6,175 nucleotides of DNA from Myxococcales bacterium (GTDB lineage: Bacteria > Myxococcota > Polyangia > Polyangiales > Polyangiaceae), in assembly GCA_003151595.1 (NCBI GenBank), contig PLXW01000075.1, positions 38,112-44,286 on the forward strand, written 5' to 3'. Made by a program: the position numbers and the translations under genes. Within the stretch, counting starts at the first letter, position 1, and each line of letters starts with the position of its first letter. Below the pieces are notes generated by a model. The model had not been told where the DNA came from. It saw nothing but the letters and a program-made list of their open reading frames with translations, and did not search any database. This document shows positions 1 through 5,756 of this stretch, piece after piece.

Positions 1-660
1 CACCGCTCCGGTGAACGCGCCGCGCTCGTGGCCGAACAGCTCGCTCTCGATGAGCGAGTACGAGACGGCGCCGCAATCGACGACCACGAACGGCCCTTTG
101 GCCCGCGTGCTCATCTGCTGAATCGCGCGCGCGAGGACGTCCTTGCCCGTGCCGGTCTCGCCTTCGAGGAGGACCGTCGCGTCGGTGGGCGCGATGCGCT
201 CCAGGATGCCGAAGATCGTGCGCATGGCCAGGCTCTGGCCGATGGCGCCGCCGAAGTGCGTCTTCTCGCTGGGGAGGACTTCGAGCTTCTGCTGCGTCGG
301 GCGGATCGCGATCTCGACCTCGCCGACCTTCAGCACCTGCCCGGTGCCGAGCACCCCTTCGCGGATGCGCGTGCCGTCGATGCGCGTGCCGTTGGTCGAC
401 TCGAGGTCGCGCACGTGGATGCCGTCGGGCGCGCGGAGCAGCTCGCAGTGGTGGCGCGAGACGGTGTCGTCGGTGAGCGTGATGTCGTTGTCCGACGACT
501 TGCCGATGCGCGTGTGCCCGCCGAGCAGGACGCTGTGCCCTTTGTGATTGCCGGACAGGACGACCGCTTGAAGACCGAGCTGCCCGGCCGGGCGCCAGCC
601 GACCGCGCGCGTCTCGATCGGCGGAGAGTCTTCGCTTTCGGGCTTTTCGCTTTCGCTCAT
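1..660 (-). CDS. FHA-domain sigma54-dependent transcriptional activator (partial, 3' end off window)
   Basis: Reading leftward from ATG at 660-658, the frame stays open for 220 codons to the window edge. A short acidic, Ser/Glu-rich start (residues 1-16) precedes an FHA domain (about 28-120) with the phosphothreonine-pocket signature: RIGKSS at 51-56, SRHH at 68-71 and STNGT at 88-92. A sigma54-activator AAA+ domain begins near residue 137, with Walker A GETGTGKD at 167-174 and the sigma54-contact loop GAFTGA at 214-219. Walker B, the arginine fingers and any HTH lie outside the window. FHA domains read phosphothreonine, so the family is expected to couple Ser/Thr kinase signalling to sigma54 promoters; this is family knowledge, not shown here. 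The usual FHA Arg after the first Gly is Lys54. The ATG overlaps the stop of the preceding gene (ATGA, 660-657) and lacks a strong Shine-Dalgarno, so translational coupling is likely. Confidence 0.95.
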   Translation of the reverse strand, partial: MSESEKPESEDSPPIETRAVGWRPAGQLGLQAVVLSGNHKGHSVLLGGHTRIGKSSDNDITLTDDTVSRHHCELLRAPDGIHVRDLESTNGTRIDGTRIREGVLGTGQVLKVGEVEIAIRPTQQKLEVLPSEKTHFGGAIGQSLAMRTIFGILERIAPTDATVLLEGETGTGKDVLARAIQQMSTRAKGPFVVVDCGAVSYSLIESELFGHERGAFTGAV

Positions 661-1106
661 CGGTCGATCGAGCTCGAGATGTCGAGGGACGTCGTGTTGC
701 CTTGGAAGGTCACGCGGCGCTGGAGCAGCGTGCTGTGCGCGCGAGGCTGAGGAGTCGCGCCGCCGTCGCGCGATTCGAGAGCATCAGAAGAGGGGCGGCT
801 CAGGATTTCGATCTCCACCACGTAGTCCCCGTCGGCGAGGCGCGGCTCGTGCGTCACGATGCGAGGCGCGCTCCCGACAGGAAAGCGGAAGGCGGCCTCG
901 CGCGCAAAGTCTTCGGCCATTCCACCATGTTTCGAGGCCGGCGCGTAGCCGACGCGGACCTCCTCCACCCCCGGGGCGGCGTTTCCCAGGACGATGTGGA
1001 CCACGTTGTCCTTCGGCCAGCGCGGGGCGAGCGTGAAGTAGACCGCCGCCGCCGCGCCCGACACGACCAGGAGCGCCACGCGGCGCCGCGTCACTTGCTC
1101 CATCAC
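657..1106 (-). CDS. Hypothetical membrane-anchored protein (N-terminal TM, probable beta-rich extracytoplasmic domain)
   Basis: A 149-residue protein that I do not recognise as a named family. It has a short basic N-terminus (TRRR, residues 6-9), one hydrophobic segment (about 10-27, rich in Ala/Val/Leu) and no lipobox Cys, so it is probably an uncleaved signal anchor or Sec signal with the rest outside the cytoplasm. The remainder alternates hydrophobic and polar residues (VVHIVLG, VEEVRVGYA, YVVEIEIL, RRVTFQG), which suggests a beta-sandwich, followed by a Ser-rich tail. GTG at 1106-1104 forms a GTGA overlap with the upstream cytochrome stop; ATG one codon later (1103-1101) gives TGATG and is an equally good start. 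Its own TGA overlaps the ATG of the FHA activator. This tight packing implies joint expression with both neighbours. A role between the envelope cytochrome and the FHA activator is only inferred from position. Confidence 0.82.
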   Translation of the reverse strand: MMEQVTRRRVALLVVSGAAAAVYFTLAPRWPKDNVVHIVLGNAAPGVEEVRVGYAPASKHGGMAEDFAREAAFRFPVGSAPRIVTHEPRLADGDYVVEIEILSRPSSDALESRDGGATPQPRAHSTLLQRRVTFQGNTTSLDISSSIDR

Positions 1107-1552
1107 CGCCCGCGGAGCGATCGAACCTTGCCGACGAGGCCCTTCACCACGGAGGCCGGCAGGTCGAACTTCGGCATGCGGTTCTTGCCGGTGCCGATGA
1201 GGGTCGCGATCTCGTCGTCGGTGATCTTCGCCTGGAGGTCGTCGCGCGTGAGATCGGGCGCGTTGACCATGGGACCCGAGGGGCCGTCGCCGTGACCGCC
1301 GCGGCCGTGGCAGGTGGCGCAGGCCTGTTGCCAGGTGATCTCGGTGAGCGTTTCACCGCCGACGTCACCTTTGACGGGGGCGGCTTGCTGGCCGTTGGCG
1401 ATGTTCGCCTGCTCCTCGGCGCGGTCGTGATCGGCCGGCGCCCACTCTTGCAGGTGGTCGGCGCTAGGGGGCCGCTCGCACGCACACACAAGGGAGGCGA
1501 GAAAAAGAGCTAATCCAACGAGCAGCGCGGAGACACCGCGTCCACGGTTCAT
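1103..1552 (-). CDS. Monoheme lipoprotein cytochrome c (class I-like)
   Basis: 149 residues from ATG 1552-1550. The N-terminus is a lipoprotein signal: basic MNRGRG, a hydrophobic core at about 7-22, then VCAC with Cys25 as the likely lipidated residue. A charged, Ala/Gln-rich linker (about 26-70) leads to one c-type heme site, CATCH (78-82), followed by a Gly-rich GRGGHGDG loop and APDLT typical of small soluble cytochrome c domains. NRMPKF (124-129) supplies Met126 as the likely sixth heme ligand. The protein should be an envelope electron carrier; its partner is unknown. The frame stays open upstream to about 2653, but that extension is antisense to panB and the lipoprotein signal fixes the start here. 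No clear Shine-Dalgarno is visible. It is the first gene of the leftward operon, and its TGA overlaps the start of the next gene. Confidence 0.93.
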   Translation of the reverse strand: MNRGRGVSALLVGLALFLASLVCACERPPSADHLQEWAPADHDRAEEQANIANGQQAAPVKGDVGGETLTEITWQQACATCHGRGGHGDGPSGPMVNAPDLTRDDLQAKITDDEIATLIGTGKNRMPKFDLPASVVKGLVGKVRSLRGR

Positions 1553-1568
1553 GCGGCCAAGTGCATAC

Positions 1569-1581
1569 CACGCCTGGCGTG
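1569..1581. promoter_or_regulatory. Hyphenated palindrome CACGCC-T-GGCGTG, candidate operator
   Basis: A perfect 6+1+6 palindrome lies 17 bp upstream of the cytochrome c start codon, where a repressor or activator could act on the leftward promoter. The sequence CCACGCCTGGC that includes its left arm (1568-1578) recurs in inverted orientation at 1656-1666. The palindrome is directly visible; its function is inference. Confidence 0.3.
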
Positions 1582-1604
1582 TCTCTCGCCCGGATGCCCC
1601 ACCT

Positions 1605-1630
1605 GGTTGCCGGATCACCCGGTTGCCGGA
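1605..1630. repeat. Direct repeat GGTTGCCGGA x2, 16-bp period
   Basis: GGTTGCCGGA occurs at 1605-1614 and again at 1621-1630. The second copy overlaps the TTGCCG proposed as the panB -35 element. The spacing is about one and a half helical turns. It may be an operator or simply a small duplication. Confidence 0.35.
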
Positions 1631-1651
1631 CGCCGAGCCGAGCGCTACATG
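1623..1651 (+). promoter_or_regulatory. Weak candidate sigma70-type promoter for panB
   Basis: TTGCCG (1623-1628) and TACATG (1646-1651) are separated by 17 bp and match 7 of 12 positions of the TTGACA/TATAAT consensus. They would give a leader of about 80 nt before panB. This is the best -35/-10 pair seen by eye in the gap, but it is weak and primary sigma consensus in GC-rich myxobacteria is loose. Confidence 0.22.
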
Positions 1652-1723
1652 TACAGCCAGGCGTGGACCAGACGCGCGTGCAGGAGCTCGGTGCTCCGCG
1701 CGACGCTCCCCTGGCCGCGACCC

Positions 1724-1730
1724 GAAGGAG
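1724..1730 (+). promoter_or_regulatory. Shine-Dalgarno of panB (GAAGGAG)
   Basis: GAAGGAG lies 8 nt before ATG 1739-1741. It decides the panB start against in-frame upstream ATGs at 1607 and 1649, which lack such a site and would add residues without PanB similarity. Confidence 0.85.
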
Positions 1731-1738
1731 AAAATCGC

Positions 1739-2656
1739 ATGTACGCGAAGGAGCTCTCTGCGCCCGTACGCAAAGTCACCGTGCCCGAGATTCGCGCGCG
1801 CAAAGGCCAGACGCCGATCGCGATGGTCACCGCCTACGACTTCACGATGGCGCGCCTGGTGGACGAAGCCGGCGTCGACATGGTCCTCGTCGGCGATTCG
1901 CTGGGGATGATCGTGCAAGGGTTGGCCAACACCATCCCGGTCACGCTCGACGAGATCGCCTACCACGGGCGCGCCGTCGCGCGCGGGATCGCGCGGGCGC
2001 ATCTCGTCGGCGACATGCCGTTCATGAGCTACCAGGTGTCGGCGCATCAGGCCGTCGAGAGCGCCGGCAAGCTGATGAAGGAAGGGGCCTTCGAGAGCGT
2101 GAAGCTCGAAGGGGGCGTCGAGATCGCCGAGAGCGTCTTCCGGATCGTGCGCGCGGGGATCCCCGTCGTCGGGCACGTGGGGCTGACGCCGCAGAGCGTG
2201 CATGCGTTCGGCGGGTTCAAGGTTCAAGGGCGCGGGGAAGATGCGGCCGAGAAGGTGCTCGCCGACGCGCGCGCGCTCGAGCAAGCAGGTGCATTCTGCA
2301 TCGTATTGGAAGCGATCCCGCCGGACCTGGCGGCGCGCGTGACCGACGAGGTCGGCGTGCCGACGATCGGCATCGGCGCCGGCTCGGCGTGCGACGGGCA
2401 AGTGCTGGTGTGCACCGACCTGCTCGGCATGGTTCGGGGTCATTCGCCTAAGTTCGCGAAGCGGTACGCGCAGCTCGGCGACGCCATCGTCGGCGCGATG
2501 CGCGAGTACGTGAGCGAGGTGCAGACGCGCGCCTTCCCGGCCTCGACGCATGCTTACAAGCCGAACGCTGCGGCGGCCGCGATTGCGGTGCACGAGAAGC
2601 GCACCAGCGAGTCGTGGGCCATCGACGAGCCGCTCCCGCTCGATCACTGGCACTGA
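1739..2656 (+). CDS. panB: 3-methyl-2-oxobutanoate hydroxymethyltransferase (PanB)
   Basis: This cytoplasmic (beta/alpha)8-barrel enzyme transfers a hydroxymethyl group from 5,10-methylene-tetrahydrofolate to 2-oxoisovalerate, giving ketopantoate, the first committed step of pantothenate and CoA synthesis. The 305-residue product carries the family signatures in order: TAYDF (31-35), VGDSLGM (51-57, metal ligand Asp53), VGDMPFMSYQ (90-99, metal ligand Asp92), VKLEGG (121-126, Lys122 and Glu124), VGHVGLTPQ (144-152), LEAIP (190-194, catalytic Glu191) and TIGIGAG. All catalytic positions I can map are present. The usual family end (FPxxxHxYK) is reached at residue 274; about 30 further residues, Ala-rich then acidic and ending in DHWH, extend beyond the roughly 264 residues of the E. 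coli enzyme. The start is set by the strong GAAGGAG. No panC or panD is adjacent, and the signalling genes downstream have no evident metabolic link. Confidence 0.97.
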   Translation: MYAKELSAPVRKVTVPEIRARKGQTPIAMVTAYDFTMARLVDEAGVDMVLVGDSLGMIVQGLANTIPVTLDEIAYHGRAVARGIARAHLVGDMPFMSYQVSAHQAVESAGKLMKEGAFESVKLEGGVEIAESVFRIVRAGIPVVGHVGLTPQSVHAFGGFKVQGRGEDAAEKVLADARALEQAGAFCIVLEAIPPDLAARVTDEVGVPTIGIGAGSACDGQVLVCTDLLGMVRGHSPKFAKRYAQLGDAIVGAMREYVSEVQTRAFPASTHAYKPNAAAAAIAVHEKRTSESWAIDEPLPLDHWH

Positions 2657-2755
2657 GTCACTCGTCTACACCTACGTCCTAGCCGAGCCGTAAGCGTCCC
2701 CCTTCGTCCGAAGCGGCGGTCGCGCACGCGCTTCTCGTGCTAGCGATTTGCGTAG
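2657..2755 (+). other. Short intergenic gap, panB to histidine kinase
   Basis: 99 bp with no coding potential I can support. A 5-bp stem (GCACG 2724-2728 with CGTGC 2736-2740, 7-nt loop) lacks a following T-run. No good sigma70 or sigma54 promoter is apparent, so the kinase may be read through from panB or use a promoter I cannot recognise. Confidence 0.5.
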
Positions 2756-4204
2756 ATGAAGCTCGTACCGAAGCTGACGCTCGCGTTCATCACGGTGACG
2801 GTCGTCATCCACGCGCAGGGGGCGTACCGGCGCGTGGCGCGCGAGTCGCGCACGTACAGCGAGGATCGCGATCGCGACGTGACGCTCGTCGCCAAGTCGA
2901 TGGCCGATGCCGCGGCCGGCGTCTGGCACGCGCAGGGTGAGGCCGCGGCCCAGGCGATGATCGTGCACGTGAGTCACCACGACGAGAGCGTGCGCGTGCG
3001 ATGGGTGTGCGACGGCGCGGATCTCCCGGCCGGGACGAGCCTCGAGTGCGGCGCGCTGATGGCGCTGAAGCGCGACGAAGCTGCGCATGCGGTCGGCGAG
3101 GAGCGTCGCTTCGCTTACGCACCCGTCGTCATCGACGACACGACCCGCGGCGCCATCGAGGTGTCGGCGTCGCTCGCGCCGGAGCAGGGGTTCGTGCAGC
3201 GAACGATCGCCGACACGGCGAAGAACAACATCATCAACACGAGCATCCTACTCGTCGTGTCGTTCTTCCTGGGCGTGTGGCTCGTGGCGCGGCCGACCCG
3301 CGCGCTCGTCGAGAAAGCGCGTCGCGTCGGGCGCGGCGACTTCGAGGGGCCGCTCGTTCTTCGGGCCAACGACGAGTTCGGCGAGCTGGCGCGCGAGATG
3401 AACTCGATGTCCACGCAGCTGGGCGAGCTCGTCGGGCAGGTGAAGACCGAGTCGGCCGCGCGGGTCGATGCGATGGAGCAGCTCCGTCACGCCGACCGCC
3501 TGACCACCGTGGGGAAGCTCGCCTCGGGGATCGCTCACGAGCTGGGGACGCCGCTCAACGTGATCGAAGCGCGCTCGTCGATGATCGCTTCCGGCGAAGC
3601 GACGGGCGAAGCTGCCAGGCAGTACGCGCAGATCGTCGTCGACGCCAGCGATCGCATGACCAAGATCATCCGGCAGCTGCTGACGTTTGCGCGACGTCGC
3701 GGGCCCGAGAAGGTGAAGAGCGATCTCGTCGAGATGGCGAGGCAGTCGATCGATCTCGTTCGCCCGCTCGCGCGGAAGAAAAGCGTCGACCTGAGCGTCG
3801 TCTCCAACGGCCACGACGCCGTGGCCTCCACCGACGCGATGCAGATCCAGCAAGCCCTCACCAACCTGCTCGTCAACGCCATCCAGGCCAGCGAAGACGG
3901 GCGCCCCGTCGAAGTGCGGATCGATCACCAGCGCGTGCGTCCTCCGGCCGACCTCGGCGGCAGCGAGGACGACTACGTCTGCCTGCGCGTGAAAGACGAA
4001 GGGGCGGGGATCGCGCGCGAGAACCTGGAGCACGTGTTCGAGCCGTTCTTCACCACCAAAGACGTGGGCGAGGGGACCGGGCTCGGGTTGTCGGTCGCGT
4101 ACGGCATCGTGCGCGATCACGGGGGATGGATCGCCGTGGAGAGCGAGGTCGGGCGTGGCACTCGTTTCTCGATGTATCTTCCGCGCGCAGAAGGAGCCTC
4201 ATGA
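2756..4204 (+). CDS. Membrane sensor histidine kinase (periplasmic sensor, HAMP, HisKA, HATPase_c)
   Basis: 482 residues. A short first membrane segment (about 7-20) is followed by an extracytoplasmic sensor region (about 21-158) of no recognised family, a second membrane segment (162-178), a HAMP linker (about 179-232) and a short coiled linker. The HisKA H-box is GIAHELGTPLNV with phospho-acceptor His261. The ATP-binding domain has the N-box around Asn374 (LLVNAIQAS), the G1 box VKDEGAGI with Asp414, the F-box FEPFFTTK and the G2 box GEGTGLGLS (438-446), so all kinase motifs are intact. The sensor region has just two cysteines, Cys85 and Cys98. The start is ATG directly after an in-frame TAG, with no visible Shine-Dalgarno; MKLVPKLTLAF makes a sensible membrane start. 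The stop overlaps the next ATG (ATGA, 4201-4204), making the downstream NtrC-type regulator the expected phosphorylation partner. The stimulus is unknown. Confidence 0.95.
   Translation: MKLVPKLTLAFITVTVVIHAQGAYRRVARESRTYSEDRDRDVTLVAKSMADAAAGVWHAQGEAAAQAMIVHVSHHDESVRVRWVCDGADLPAGTSLECGALMALKRDEAAHAVGEERRFAYAPVVIDDTTRGAIEVSASLAPEQGFVQRTIADTAKNNIINTSILLVVSFFLGVWLVARPTRALVEKARRVGRGDFEGPLVLRANDEFGELAREMNSMSTQLGELVGQVKTESAARVDAMEQLRHADRLTTVGKLASGIAHELGTPLNVIEARSSMIASGEATGEAARQYAQIVVDASDRMTKIIRQLLTFARRRGPEKVKSDLVEMARQSIDLVRPLARKKSVDLSVVSNGHDAVASTDAMQIQQALTNLLVNAIQASEDGRPVEVRIDHQRVRPPADLGGSEDDYVCLRVKDEGAGIARENLEHVFEPFFTTKDVGEGTGLGLSVAYGIVRDHGGWIAVESEVGRGTRFSMYLPRAEGAS
4189..4196 (+). promoter_or_regulatory. 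Shine-Dalgarno of the NtrC-type regulator (AGAAGGAG)
   Basis: AGAAGGAG lies inside the last codons of the kinase gene, 4 nt before ATG 4201. With the ATGA overlap it fixes the start and supports coupled translation. It also argues against using the long in-frame upstream extension that begins within the kinase gene. Confidence 0.8.
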
Positions 4205-5613
4205 GTACAAGCGAATCGAGCCCGCCGGCCAAGGCGCGCGTCCTCGTCGTCGATGACGATCGCATGCTGTGCGAGGCGCTCGACGAAGGGCTGCGCGGGA
4301 GGGGATTCCAGATCACGTGGCGCACGTCGGCCGACGAGGCGCTGCCGCTGGCCACGTCGGAAGACTTCGACGTGGTGCTCACCGATCTGAACATGCGCGG
4401 TACGGGCGGCATCGAGCTCTGTCAGAAGCTGATCGCCGCGCGACCCGATCTCCCCGTCGTGCTCCTGACGGGGTTCGGAAGCTTCGACACCGCGGTCGCG
4501 GCGATCCGCGCCGGCGCGTACGACTTCATCAGCAAGCCCGTGAAGCTCGACGTGCTCGCGCTCGCGCTCCGGCGCGCCGTGCAGCATCGCGCGCTCCGCG
4601 AAGAAGTGAAGCGTCTCCGCACCGAAGTGGCCGAGGGGCTCGGCGCCGGGCGTGGGGAGTCGCTCGTCGGCGAGAGCAGCGCGATGCGAAAGGTGTACGA
4701 CCTGATCGGGCGCGTCGCGGAGTCGGATGCGTCGGCGCTGATCACCGGCGAGAGCGGCACGGGCAAAGAGGTCGTGGCGCGCGCCCTTCACGCGCGCAGC
4801 CATCGCAAGAACGGGCCATTCGTGGCCATCAACTGCAGCGCGGTCCCCGAGTCGCTCATCGAGAGCGAGCTGTTCGGGCACGTGCGCGGCGCGTTCACCG
4901 ACGCGAAGGAGTCGCGCTCTGGGCTGTTCAAGCAGGCCGACGGCGGCACGCTGTTCCTGGACGAGATCGGCGACATGCCGCGCGCGCTTCAACCGAAGCT
5001 CCTCCGCGCGCTTCAGGAGCGAACGGTGCGGCCCGTCGGCGGACAGGCCGAGATCCCGGTCGACGTTCGCATCGTTGCCGCCACGAACCGCGATCTCGAG
5101 TCGGCGATCGAAGAGGGGCGCTTCCGCGAGGACCTCTACTTCCGACTCAACGTGGTCAACATCGCGCTCCCGCCGCTGCGCGCGCGCGCGGGCGACGTCC
5201 TCATGTTGGCGCAGCACTTTCTCCTTCAGTACGCCGCGCGCACGAACAAAGCCGTGAAGGGGATCGCCGCGTCGGCGGCGGAGAAGCTGGTCTCGTATGC
5301 GTGGCCGGGGAACGTGCGCGAGCTCCAGAACTGCATCGAGCGCGCGGTGACGTTGGCGCGCTTCGAGGAGATCACGATCGACGACCTGCCGGAGAAGATC
5401 GTCGACTTCACCCCCTCGTACATGGTCGTGGCCGGCGACGATCCGTCGGAGCTGGCGCCGCTCGAGGAGATCGAGCGCCGCTACGTGCTGCGCGTGCTCG
5501 AGGCCGTGGGGGGCAACAAGTCGGTCGCGGCGCGGGTGCTCGGCATCGAACGGAAGACGCTCTATCGAAAGCTCGAGCGGTTCGCCGCCGCGAAGCGTGT
5601 TCACGAAGGGTGA
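4201..5613 (+). CDS. NtrC-family sigma54-dependent response regulator (REC-AAA+-Fis HTH)
   Basis: 470 residues. The receiver domain (about 12-124) has acidic pocket Asp18-20, phospho-acceptor Asp62 (LTDLNM), Thr90 and Lys112 (SKP). After a helical linker (about 125-150), the sigma54-interacting AAA+ domain (about 155-380) has Walker A GESGTGKE (183-190), Walker B LFLDE (251-255) and arginine-finger region [10 protein letters not shown] with Arg309 and Arg315. The C-terminal Fis-type helix-turn-helix is at about 439-461 (start [19 protein letters not shown]). The sigma54-contact loop reads GAFTDA (230-235) rather than GAFTGA; Phe and Thr, the key contacts, are kept, and this variant exists in other NtrC-type activators. 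It should be phosphorylated by the overlapping kinase and then open sigma54-RNA polymerase promoters. A candidate target is the -24/-12 site at 5727-5743. The specific regulon cannot be read from sequence, so no gene symbol is given. Confidence 0.96.
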   Translation: MSTSESSPPAKARVLVVDDDRMLCEALDEGLRGRGFQITWRTSADEALPLATSEDFDVVLTDLNMRGTGGIELCQKLIAARPDLPVVLLTGFGSFDTAVAAIRAGAYDFISKPVKLDVLALALRRAVQHRALREEVKRLRTEVAEGLGAGRGESLVGESSAMRKVYDLIGRVAESDASALITGESGTGKEVVARALHARSHRKNGPFVAINCSAVPESLIESELFGHVRGAFTDAKESRSGLFKQADGGTLFLDEIGDMPRALQPKLLRALQERTVRPVGGQAEIPVDVRIVAATNRDLESAIEEGRFREDLYFRLNVVNIALPPLRARAGDVLMLAQHFLLQYAARTNKAVKGIAASAAEKLVSYAWPGNVRELQNCIERAVTLARFEEITIDDLPEKIVDFTPSYMVVAGDDPSELAPLEEIERRYVLRVLEAVGGNKSVAARVLGIERKTLYRKLERFAAAKRVHEG

Positions 5614-5634
5614 GCGCGGCCACCGAGGCTCTCT

Positions 5635-5669
5635 CGCGTGTCTTCGCGACGCACGCGCGTCTTTGCGAC
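5635..5669. repeat. Tandem direct repeat CGCGYGTCTTYGCGAC x2, candidate enhancer (UAS)
   Basis: CGCGTGTCTTCGCGAC (5635-5650) and CGCGCGTCTTTGCGAC (5654-5669) differ at two of 16 positions and have a 19-bp period; each includes GTC-N5-GAC inverted ends. They end 57 bp before the -24 box at 5727, about 85-120 bp upstream of the expected transcription start, the usual range for enhancer-binding protein sites. The repeat is seen directly; the enhancer role is inferred. Confidence 0.45.
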
Positions 5670-5726
5670 TCGCGCGGCAGATCGCCCAAGGCCGGTAATC
5701 TCAAGGGAATCGTGACGCCGATCACG

Positions 5727-5743
5727 TGGCATGTGCGCTGCTT
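5727..5743 (+). promoter_or_regulatory. Candidate sigma54 (-24/-12) promoter
   Basis: TGGCATGTGCGCTGCTT matches TGGCACG-N4-TTGCW at 10 of 12 defined positions, with the invariant GG and GC exactly 10 bp apart. Other GG-N10-GC matches in the window's intergenic DNA reach only about 8 of 12. Transcription would start near 5752-5754, a few bases before ATG 5757, which implies a nearly leaderless mRNA for the downstream receiver. It lies just after a gene for a sigma54 activator. Not proven: GC-rich DNA gives chance matches. Confidence 0.5.
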
Positions 5744-5756
5744 GATGCGCTGTTCG

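Larger units (their letters stand above)
1568..1666. repeat. 11-bp inverted repeat pair flanking 77 bp in the divergent promoter region
   Basis: CCACGCCTGGC at 1568-1578 is the exact reverse complement of GCCAGGCGTGG at 1656-1666. One copy sits next to the leftward gene and the other on the panB side, so a single regulator could bind both and control the two directions. An 11-bp perfect match within 186 bp is unlikely by chance even in GC-rich DNA, but no regulator is identified. Confidence 0.45.
1553..1738. promoter_or_regulatory. Divergent intergenic region between the cytochrome c operon and panB
   Basis: This 186-bp non-coding stretch separates two outward-facing transcription units, so it should hold promoters for both. 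It contains a hyphenated palindrome, an 11-bp inverted repeat pair and a short direct repeat, each listed separately. No strong -10/-35 or -24/-12 element stands out for the leftward operon. Open frames crossing it in both directions are continuations of the flanking genes without plausible start sites. Confidence 0.6.

Noticed and set aside
28..750. 240-residue plus-strand open frame
   Set aside because: It overlaps the FHA sigma54 activator on the other strand, which has clear FHA and AAA+ motifs; the plus-strand product is Arg/Asp/Ala-rich without a domain.
1553..1600. Sigma54-like GG-N10-GC matches near the cytochrome c start and elsewhere in the divergent gap
   Set aside because: They match only about 8 of 12 consensus positions, occur more than once in 186 bp, and the one nearest the gene would start transcription inside the coding region.
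1553..2653. Upstream extension of the cytochrome c frame on the minus strand (a 516-residue open frame)
   Set aside because: It is antisense to the whole of panB, has Arg/His-rich low-meaning sequence typical of GC-rich shadow frames, and a lipoprotein signal marks the true start at 1552.
2724..2740. Stem-loop (GCACG/CGTGC) as a panB terminator
   Set aside because: Stem of only 5 bp, 7-nt loop and no following T-run.
2864..2876. GATCGCGATC / CGCGATCGCG palindrome resembling a dispersed octamer repeat
   Set aside because: It lies in the kinase coding sequence and simply encodes an Arg-Asp-Arg-Asp run; a single occurrence in GC-rich DNA is not notable.
3248..4120. 290-residue open frame antisense to the histidine kinase
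   Set aside because: Shadow frame over an intact HisKA/HATPase gene; no domain and no ribosome binding site noted.
3001..4200. In-frame N-terminal extension of the NtrC-type regulator into the kinase gene
   Set aside because: Arg-rich out-of-frame translation of the kinase; the receiver begins right after ATG 4201, which has its own AGAAGGAG.
4117..5604. 495-residue open frame antisense to the NtrC-type regulator
   Set aside because: It mirrors the sense gene's codon bias in GC-rich DNA. The product has no recognisable domain, while the sense strand encodes a complete, motif-perfect protein.
4269..5711. In-frame upstream extension of the stand-alone receiver through the NtrC-type gene
   Set aside because: Out-of-frame translation of the regulator gene with no domain; the receiver fold begins after 5757.
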